From: Botryococcus braunii
Lineage: Eukaryota > Chlorophyta > Trebouxiophyceae
Length of the DNA stretch: 22,500 nucleotides
Direction of reading: 5' to 3'
NCBI GenBank assembly: GCA_002005505.1
Contig: KV908376.1
Span: 472,330 to 494,829 of the forward strand
Positions 10,856 through 22,500 of this stretch are shown in pieces. The position numbers were made by a program, and so were the translations under genes. The notes beneath the pieces were generated by a model. That model was given only the letters and a program-made list of their open reading frames with translations, was not told the DNA's origin and searched no databases. Each line of letters opens with the position of its first letter. Positions within the stretch are counted from its first letter, which is position 1.

Positions 10856-11351
10856 AGGTACTTGGACTTCATTTTTGAGTTCCACAGCTGGACCATGGAA
10901 TGCCAGAGAGCCACAGATGGTTTGCAACATTCCACAGGTCATGCTTTTGGGGCTTTCCCATGCTTTTCAGGTTGCTACTGTGCTATGGGGCTTCCCCCTT
11001 GCTAGCAGTCAGACTTGTACCTTATGTGTTGTACCTTATCTTCATGAAGGGGCTTACCACTTGGATTTTTCGTCTTTTCTTTAGCACTTGTGCCATTCAT
11101 TTATTTGAGATTATTCATGCGCACTTTCCTAAGTCTTTATTCTGAATATCTTTTTAGCACTTGCGCCAGCCTTCCATTTCTGCAAGATTTGGCATTTGCG
11201 CCAACCTTCCAGAAGCTTCGCCAATATCTTGGGTCGTGATCTGGGGTGGGGGGCTGGGATTGAGAGAGGCAGAGAGCGATTGTATATTGGTCCGCTCATT
11301 CCCTCAGTATCGTTCATGTGCATCGGTTAGTCACTTAATGTGACCAAGACG
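10856..11351. other. No recognised gene; short open frames and small direct repeats
   Basis: A plus-strand frame at 10875-11084 has no family motifs. The words GGGGCTTCCCC and TTGCGCCAACCTTCCA recur nearby. I cannot say whether this is host or element sequence. Confidence 0.4.
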
Positions 11352-11600
11352 ATGGCGGACGTGTCGTCCGAAGTCGTCACTGCCGAGGCAGAGGCACAGC
11401 CGACTATTGTGAGCACGGAGAAGAAGACACTTGATAATACTTTGAAGCAGTGTCAGATAGTACAGAAGTCGCAATATATTGCTAAGATGATGGCTCAACT
11501 TGATGGTCACACAAACAGACAGATAACTCAAGACTTTCTGGCACAGCCAAGTCATTACTTGTCAGTGAAGGATACCATAAAGGATGTTAAAAAGCTCTAA
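11352..11600 (+). CDS. Hypothetical 82-codon protein with strong start context
   Basis: The ATG at 11352 sits in GACGATGGCGG, a good plant/algal start context, and begins MADVSSEVVTAEAEAQPTIV. The product is polar, acidic at first and lysine-rich at the end, with no recognised domain. After the TAA at 11598-11600 the next frame continues plausibly (MKTFDYVQQHVNDP...) up to the LTR-like insertion at 11701, so a one-base frameshift may have broken a longer protein. It could be a retroelement gag or a host gene fragment. Confidence 0.35.
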   Translation: MADVSSEVVTAEAEAQPTIVSTEKKTLDNTLKQCQIVQKSQYIAKMMAQLDGHTNRQITQDFLAQPSHYLSVKDTIKDVKKL

Positions 11601-11700
11601 TGAAGACATTTGATTATGTTCAGCAACATGTCAATGACCCACTTGAGGCAGCTGGCATGGGTGACCTGGAGGTGGGTTCCCCTGAAGTTCATGACATGTA

Positions 11701-11841
11701 TGTCATAACCTTAGTTGTGACATATATTGTATTGGTAATTCACGTGACAGCCTTGGTATGGGTGATCACGTGAATCAGCATTCTCGCGGCTATGGATAGG
11801 CTCGCCTGTCTGCCGCTTTTCCCGGCTTGACATACTGGGAT
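11701..11841 (+). mobile_element. Second copy of the LTR-like start
   Basis: It matches 5269-5408 in direct orientation: TGTCATAACCTTAGTTGTGA, AATTCACGTGACAGCCTTGG and CATTCTCGCGGCTATGGAT, with about ten substitutions or indels. Similarity stops near 11841. It may be a truncated solo LTR inserted into an older reading frame. Confidence 0.75.
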
Positions 11842-11973
11842 TGCACTTACAATTATTGGAAAACGGACGCACAGTGGAGACAAACATTGTGAGAGTGCTT
11901 TGTGAGTGAGAATATTTGTGAAAAAGAGGGGATGGTCTAGTAACAAGCTCTGCTGTATAATCAATCAGACAGT

Positions 11974-12175
11974 GATGATGAGCAGCAACACCAGGTTGGT
12001 GATTGAGGTTGTCGCAATTGAACCGAAAAAGAAGAGGAAGAACAGGGGCAGGAGTCGCGCTGCACACAAGGCGAGTAAAGCAATGAAAATGGCTGAAGCC
12101 ATGGAGGGAGTCATTCTGCAGTCAGAGCCAGCCACACTAAGCAACATTGTTGATACATCTACAACAGCTGCATAA
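11974..12175 (+). CDS. Hypothetical basic small protein
   Basis: A frame beginning MMSSNTRLVIEVVAIEP carries a lysine/arginine cluster, KKKRKNRGRSR, resembling a nuclear localisation signal, followed by an alanine/methionine-rich stretch and a TAA-type end after DTSTTAA. An in-frame upstream ATG at 11906 would add 23 residues. No family recognised; it may be a retroelement or host fragment. Confidence 0.25.
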
Positions 12176-12888
12176 GGAAATTGTATTAGTGTGCACATGT
12201 GTATGAGACAGAAGGTCATTTGTTTTGTGCTGCAACAGCACATGTGCATTATTGTGAGGGAATGGAAATACAATTTTATGACCAAGTGGAGTAAGTTGTG
12301 CTGCCAGAACTATACAGCAGCCACCAAGGTTATGCATCAGAATTGGTTTGTTTTCAACCTTCACATATTGCTGACAATCTAATGGGAACATATTACCCCA
12401 ATACTACTTGCTATTTGTTTTTAGAGCTGGTGGACAAGACATGCTTGATCAAAACCTGCTTCACACATATTGCTTGCGGTTAAGTAAGGATCTAAGAAGT
12501 CAGCTCAAGAGTCCATCATTGGCGAGTGTCATGTTAGCTTATTTGTCTTACGTTGATATAGCATGGGTCAGGACTCAGTTTATCACAACAGACATTATAA
12601 AGTACCATAGTTGTACTTGCAATTTAGTGCAATACAAGTGTTACGATCTTCTTGTTTGCAAAAACAAGAACGTTTGTAACTTAATTCATGACAAGCATAC
12701 GGCTTCAGGAATCAGTACAAATGATTTGGCAAGGCCTTGATCAAAGCCTTCATGAAGTGTCACATGTTTGCCCCAAGTTTGAGGTAAAAAAAGGGGTTTA
12801 AGAAAATTTCCCTCTTCTGCAAGTTGTGGTAGGAAGCTAAAAGAACAAAACCACATCCAAGTCTGCCATTTAAGCCCACCAAGCTCAT
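12176..12888. other. Gene-poor stretch with one unrecognised open frame and a hairpin
   Basis: The plus frame at 12408-12740 (LLHTYCLRLSKDLRSQLKSP) has the spacing of some gag-like helices but no firm match. TTCTTGTTT at 12649-12657 pairs with AAACAAGAA at 12662-12670. Confidence 0.35.
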
Positions 12889-13248
12889 CTCGGTGGGGCT
12901 CTCCCTCTCGAACACTTGCCCTCTTCCTTTACGGTTGGGAACGTTAGGCTTACCGTCAGTTGGAATTCCGCCCTCAGTTGCTACGCACTCGGTCTCTCTC
13001 CACTGCCCGGATCAACGAAGGGGTGCCTGCGCACGGGCGTGAGAGAGGGCAGATCGGCCAATAGTACGAAAAATGGTCGAATGCATGGACATGGGCGCAT
13101 GCATGCGAAAGGCTTAAAAAATATGTTTTCATGCGTAAATTGACATACTTATCAGCTTACAAGACTTGCACGCATTAGTTTCATATCGCATCAATTTCTG
13201 TAAGGATACGGCAAGATCGGTTATTAGGCGCCTTGTTGCCGGCCTAGG
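12889..13248 (+). repeat. Dispersed repeat, copy 2
   Basis: It is a direct-orientation counterpart of 3285-3683 with small deletions. Shared blocks include CGAAGGGGTGCCTGCGCACG, ATGGGCGCATGCATGCG and CAAGACTTGCACGCATTAG. Similarity ends near CGGCCTAGGACC. Confidence 0.85.
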
Positions 13249-13390
13249 ACCGTTAAAACCCATGGTCGTTCTTAGACTTAGGAAGGAAGGGGATTGTATC
13301 TAGATTCTGTCATAGAAATCGTCCTCAAAGCAAGTGGTCTATATTTCATTCTTTTGATGGCACTTCATGCAACCTCGCCTTAGTGAGATC

Positions 13391-14009
<619 letters not shown>

Positions 14010-14295
14010 CGTACACGTCCGCATCGTTGAGGTGCCGAAGTCGGGGACTTTGTGACCAGGGGCGGAGCCGGAACCATTGAGGCCATTAGACAAGCCTGCG
14101 GATCCCGGCAACTTCGACCCGGACCCCACTCCGGAAGCGTTGAAAGAGCTTGGTTTTGACAATGTGCGGCTTGGGGAGCGTCCCGAGGATCCACGTGATG
14201 GTCGAACTGAGCAACCAAGATGACTCCAAAGATGTTCCCGTGGCAATGGGCCTCCATGAACACCATGATGGTCCGGGTCCCTGCACTTCTTGACA
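14010..14295. other. GC-rich island with coding-like composition, unassigned
   Basis: Composition rises sharply here. One plus frame (about 14085-14220) reads PLDKPADPGNFDPDPTPEAL, faintly like the FDP...PEA..EL segment of light-harvesting proteins, but the expected NGRLAM helix is absent. The minus strand is open for 115 codons. I do not assign a gene. Confidence 0.2.
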
Positions 14296-14352
14296 ACGTC
14301 TAGACTGTAAGATTGCCTCTCCTAAGTTAGTAGCTTTAAATTAGTTCTAGGT

Positions 14353-14372
14353 GGTGTCAAAGGGTTGACACC
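14353..14372. repeat. 8-bp hairpin with AGGG loop
   Basis: GGTGTCAA pairs with TTGACACC. The word AAGGGTTGACA recurs about 45 nt downstream. No nearby gene suggests a terminator role. Confidence 0.7.
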
Positions 14373-14491
14373 TGAACATGTAAATGAAAAAAGAACCTGC
14401 ACTAAAATAAAGGGTTGACATGCAGCGTTTTGGAACTTCATCAAGGTCCTACATGAGTCATGGTCCTCCACGCGTACTGGTGGCTGTGTAT

Positions 14492-14600
14492 CCCGCGCCA
14501 ACTGGAGGTCAGTTGAGATGTGTCTTCCAAGGGGTTGGCCCGCGCCAATCCCGCGCCAATTGGAGGTCAATTGCAATATCTCTTCCAAGGGGTTGGCCCC
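14492..14600. repeat. Tandem duplication of a unit of about 55 nt
   Basis: CCCGCGCCAACTGGAGGTCA through TCTTCCAAGGGGTTGGCCC at 14492-14541 is repeated at 14550-14599 with about six differences. Confidence 0.85.
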
Positions 14601-14734
14601 CAGCTTGTACAAATCGCATTCACGATGGACAGGTAGACATGTAAAAACACTAAAAGCTTGGGCAAAGAAAGGATTGGTTCACATCGGGCACGAGCCCGAC
14701 AACATGTTGTCGTTCCACTATTAGAACGAGATGT

Positions 14735-14830
14735 GTCCCAAAGATGTCCCAATGGTGTCCCAGTGTATCCCACCTCAATGTCCCTAAACGCAATGTCCCA
14801 AAGACCCTCCCAAACCTATGTCCCATATAT
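14735..14830. repeat. Degenerate AATGTCCCAAAGA-type repeat
   Basis: The word GTCCCA recurs every 10-18 nt about seven times, with variable spacers. Confidence 0.65.
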
Positions 14831-14879
14831 GTCGCAAAATAGTCCGATTCCTAAACCCTTCACAAACCCTTCACCTGGG

Positions 14880-15474
14880 CCACTGCAAAATCTACCATTC
14901 TGCCCCTCTTTTGAGTGGAGACCATGGCCAACCCGCCTTTTGCCCCCTCCGAGGTAAGCTTATGGCAGATCCATCTTTTGCCCTTTCCATGTCCGAGACC
15001 ACTGCAAAATCTAACCTTAATCTACCTATTAACCTAAATATTTTAACCCGTCCTGATCCGAGTCGAGACTAGAGCAGAACCCGCATTTTGTCCCCTCGAG
15101 GGAGAGGTCTGAGCTCGGACCTCTGCAAAACCTGCTTTGCCCCCTTCAAGCAGCGACTACGGGCAAAATCCAGCTTTTGCCCTCAGGGATGAGCCTCTGC
15201 AAAATTTGCCTTGTCCCCTCTACTTAACCATGTCCGGCAAATTTGCTTTTCGCCTATGTAGAGACCCTTCACGGTGAAAATAAGGCAAAATCTGCCTTTT
15301 GCCCCCTCCGAGGAGAGACTACGGCAAAATCTGCCTTTTGTTCCCTCGTAGGGAAGACTCTGGCAAAATCCGCTTCTCAACCCCTCCGAATGAAGTTATG
15401 GCAAAGCCTGCCTTTGCCCCCTCCGAGAGGAGAGTATGCCAAAATCTGCGTTTTGCACCTCCTGCGCACAGACT
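14880..15474. repeat. 38-39-nt minisatellite with hairpin-forming units
   Basis: About a dozen units close to GGCAAAATCTGCCTTTTGCC plus CCCTCCGAGGAGAGACT are present. The best-conserved units lie at 15280-15474; earlier ones are degenerate. Each unit contains GGCAAAA and TTTTGCC arms separated by about 6 nt. Confidence 0.85.
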
Positions 15475-15756
15475 ACCATAACATTGACAGTGTCTTTGCC
15501 GAGGCAGTCAGGGCTGCGAAAAGTTGTCTCCCCATCATTTCGGTTGGGATGCAGGACAATCTGCCCCTTCCCAATATCGAGCAGTGGGCTAATAAAATCT
15601 GCCCCTGAGCCTGCCGGCTCGTCCTGCATGTACCCCTTTCCTTCTTTCATTCTTTCCAACGGAAGGTAATGTACTGTCTCCTCTCTCCCAAGAAATGGTT
15701 CCTTGTCATGTTTCCTTCTTTGCCTTCAATGAAATGCAGGATCATGTTTCAATGCC
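15475..15756 (+). other. Unassigned stretch with a short coding-like frame
   Basis: A plus frame continuing out of the minisatellite reads YHNIDSVFAEAVRAAKSCLP and ends at 15608. It has no recognised family. The rest of the section shows nothing. Confidence 0.25.
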
Positions 15757-15870
15757 TCCATAAAAGCAAGCGAAATTCACCCCTCCATAAAAGCAAGCAA
15801 AATTCGCCCCGCCGTAGGCCCAAGCGAAATTCGCTCCTCCATAGAACCAAGCGAAGTTCCCCCCATCCGT
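15757..15870. repeat. 27-28-nt tandem repeat, four units
   Basis: Units close to CCATAAAAGCAAGCGAAATT plus CACCCCT repeat four times with substitutions. Confidence 0.85.
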
Positions 15871-15936
15871 CCGTCTGGGCTACAGCAAACCCCCCCCCTC
15901 CTATTCCTCTCCCTCTGGGCCGCTGATGTGCCCAAC

Positions 15937-16126
<190 letters not shown>

Positions 16127-16132
16127 CCCCCC

Positions 16133-16435
16133 ACCTCGCCCTTCTCCCCCGGTGGTCCGGAACGCAGCACAGCTGTGCTCCTCGCAGCCCCCCTCCCCTT
16201 CGTGAGGTCCAGACCGCCGCCGCGCCGCTTCCATTCCTGCGCCTCTGCCTTAGAGGGAGGGCTGGCTGGAGGGAGGAAGGGAGGGAGGGAGGGGACGCCG
16301 GAGGGATTGGTGCGCATGTTGGGCAATCAGCCAGGGCCGCTACTCATGTGCCGTGATCACATGTCCCCATGTGCTGTAATCACATGTCTGGCATGCTGCG
16401 CAAGGTGATCACATGCCCCTCATTCTGGCGGCTGC
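16133..16435. other. PLGG1 3' flank, no gene
   Basis: This is the expected 3' untranslated and flanking region. Three copies of a (T/A)GATCACATG-like word lie at about 16354, 16378 and 16407. I see no clear polyadenylation signal on the sense strand. Confidence 0.5.
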
Positions 16436-20952
<4,517 letters not shown>

Positions 20953-20989
20953 CTACGCACACCCCCCCCCCCTGCGTGGGCACAAACCA

Positions 20990-21530
20990 AGAGGCAACAA
21001 CACAAAGACGCTCAAAAGAGGATCACAACACAGAGATGTTCCCACCACACGGAGAGGCTCAAAACACAATGTGCTGACAACACGAAGAGCTCACAACACG
21101 GAAAGGCTCACTCACAGACAGCTCGAAAACAGAGGCGCACAACAATGAAGAGGGTCACAACACGAAAAGGCGAAAAACTCGAAGAGCTGACAATACGCAG
21201 AGATCACAACACGCAGAGATCACTACACAAAGAGATCACAACACAAAGTGGCTCACTCACTGAGAGCTCAAAAACAGAGGCGCACAACACGAAGGGCTCA
21301 CAACCACGAAGAGGTTCACAGGACAAAGAGGCCACAAAATGGAGAACTCACAAACGAAAAGGGCTCATGGCTCACAAAGAAAATGGCACAAATGGCATTT
21401 ATGCCCAGAAAATGGCACAAATGGCTCACGAAGAAAGGGCTTACAACACGAAGGGACTCACAACATGGGGAGGCTCTCAACACAAAGGGGTCACAAACAA
21501 AAGAGTTTCCAAACACCTGTGAGCTTGCAA
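20990..21530. repeat. Degenerate CTCACAACACGAAGAG array
   Basis: The words CACAACAC, AAGAG and GCTCAC recur every 14-25 nt over about 540 bp in no strict register. Open frames over this section are by-products. It lies in the intron or 5' flank upstream of the visible PLGG1 exon 1. Confidence 0.7.
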
Positions 21531-21673
21531 GTCTCTTGATGTGATCCTCCATAAACAAAAAGCCCCCAGACGAAGAGCTCACAACACAAGTGCTGCCTCA
21601 TGGGTGTTCCTACACTGGACATGAGAGGGCATACCTTACCTATAACCACAATGTTTTGGAGAACATCACCACT

Positions 21674-21847
21674 CATACATATGTCATATACCCATGTATG
21701 ACAACACGCTTACCTGCTATTTACGTGTGTAAGAAGTGTGATGGAGGCGGTGGGTTTTTGTTTTTAAGGCAATGCCTCGTTACACTTCTTACACACTCAA
21801 ACAACAGGTAAGCGTGTTGTCATGTGAGGGTACGTGACATATGTATG
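21674..21847. repeat. Fold-back element, arms about 74 nt, loop about 25 nt
   Basis: CATACATATGTCA at 21674 and the following 60 nt (including GACAACACGCTTACCTG and GTGTGTAAGAAGTGT) are matched by the reverse complement of 21774-21847 with about 12 mismatches. A flanking tandem word, TATGARTGAAGYTGTTGTCT, occurs twice after the right arm (about 21844 and 21883). Confidence 0.9.
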
Positions 21848-21849
21848 AA

Positions 21850-22280
21850 TGAAGTTGTTGTCTTACAACACTTTCACACAGGTATGAGTGAAGCTGTTGT
21901 CTTAAAAACTTCATTTTTGGGGTAAAATCGTTAAGTTGACATCTACATATCCAAAAGTCCTTGAAGTTGCTAAATGACTCCATGAATTGTCCAGCGACCA
22001 GTCCACAAGTAATCCCGCTTGGGGCCAATGTATACTCGGGAGTCTTCTCTCCATATAACCTTCACCTACCCCTCGTCTACATGCTATCGCCCGTTCGAAC
22101 TGCATGTCGGGCGCTTGGGGTCCCACAAGCGTCGAGGGTTCGAATCCCAGAATCACTATCAGATTGCCAATTTTTTCCTCCCCCTCCCCCCCCCCCCCGA
22201 TACGCGGGGGGGGGGGGGGCACAACCCCTCCCTCATATGTACAGGCGGGCCACATAACACAGGCTTTAAAACATTGCACG
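21850..22280. other. Gene-free stretch; complementary C and G tracts
   Basis: A C-rich tract at about 22184-22198 is separated by a few bases from a G tract at 22206-22219, so a hairpin or quadruplex is possible. An isolated GGTTCGAATCC word (22138-22148) resembles a tRNA B box but lacks an A box and stems. Confidence 0.6.
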
Positions 22281-22314
22281 AGGCTGAACCATATGGGACC
22301 ATATGGTTCAGCCT
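22281..22314. repeat. Perfect 16-bp inverted repeat with 2-nt spacer
   Basis: AGGCTGAACCATATGG at 22281-22296 is followed by GA and then its exact reverse complement to 22314. Confidence 0.95.
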
Positions 22315-22349
22315 GGAGGCATCCTTCTCGACTTCGCCTATGGAGGCTG

Positions 22350-22460
22350 GGACCCCAATGAAGGCGGATCCCTCCTGAAGGCGGGTCCCCCATGACGACG
22401 GGTCCCCTATGAAGGCGCGTCCCCCAAGAGAGGCGGGGCCTCCTATGAAGGCGGGAGGCA
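22350..22460. repeat. Tandem repeat of about 20 nt, five to six units
   Basis: Units close to TATGAAGGCGGGTCCCCC repeat to near the window end with substitutions and small indels. Confidence 0.8.
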
Positions 22461-22500
22461 CCCATTTCAAAATCCTCCCAGAGAAGCAGCTTCCCTTCTA

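Noticed and set aside
14085..14220. Faint light-harvesting-protein resemblance (PGNFDPDPTPEALKEL)
   Set aside because: The diagnostic third-helix motif with NGRLAM is missing and frames close quickly.
14880..15474. Regularly spaced repeat that might be a CRISPR-like array
   Set aside because: Repeats are directly adjacent units with no unique spacers and decay gradually; this is a minisatellite in a eukaryotic context.
21145..21522. Open frame of 125 codons rich in K, R, T and H
   Set aside because: It lies entirely within the degenerate CTCACAACACGAAGAG array and shows repeat-derived composition only.
22105..22160. GGTTCGAATCC, resembling a tRNA T loop/B box, with a nearby CGCTTG...CAAGCG stem
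   Set aside because: The T stem pairs only three bases, no D arm or acceptor stem is found and no A box precedes it, so I do not call a tRNA.

Overview
The window looks like nuclear DNA from a photosynthetic eukaryote, most likely a green-lineage alga. The strongest evidence is a six-exon minus-strand gene (20952 down to 16436) for a plastidal glycolate/glycerate translocator (PLGG1, an LrgA-LrgB fusion). It has GT-AG introns and GC-rich codon use. I cannot name the species; a prasinophyte is only a guess. I saw no bacterial operons, CRISPR array, rRNA or complete tRNA.

Layout. 1-5268 is sparse: one possible universal-stress-protein-like last exon (minus, about 441-557), three very long compound microsatellites, several hairpins and palindromes, a 20-nt minisatellite and one copy of a dispersed repeat. 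5269-10855 is a scrambled Ty3/gypsy-type retrotransposon cluster. An LTR-like segment is followed by a plus-strand protease/reverse transcriptase fragment, then an inverted fragment (connection, RNase H, integrase start), then an inverted protease/early-RT fragment with its RT core deleted, then a gag/protease palindrome centred near 9640, and finally an inverted LTR-like segment. All copies are broken. 10856-12889 holds unrecognised short ORFs and a second copy of the LTR-like start (11701-11841). 12889-16435 holds the second copy of the dispersed repeat, more microsatellites and a hairpin-forming 38-39-nt minisatellite.

PLGG1 occupies 16436-20952. The N-terminal part (transit peptide and start of the LrgA domain) lies upstream, beyond what I can find in the window. 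All five visible introns carry long simple repeats or minisatellites, which make up much of the gene's length. The product should sit in the chloroplast inner envelope and exchange glycolate for glycerate in photorespiration. 20953-22500 holds a degenerate repeat array, a fold-back element with arms of about 74 bp, a perfect 16-bp hairpin with a 2-nt spacer and a short tandem array.

The genes do not form a functional cluster: one host housekeeping gene sits among mobile-element debris and expanded repeats. The most unusual aspects are the nested inverted retroelement structure, with junctions consistent with template switching, and the repeat load inside every PLGG1 intron.
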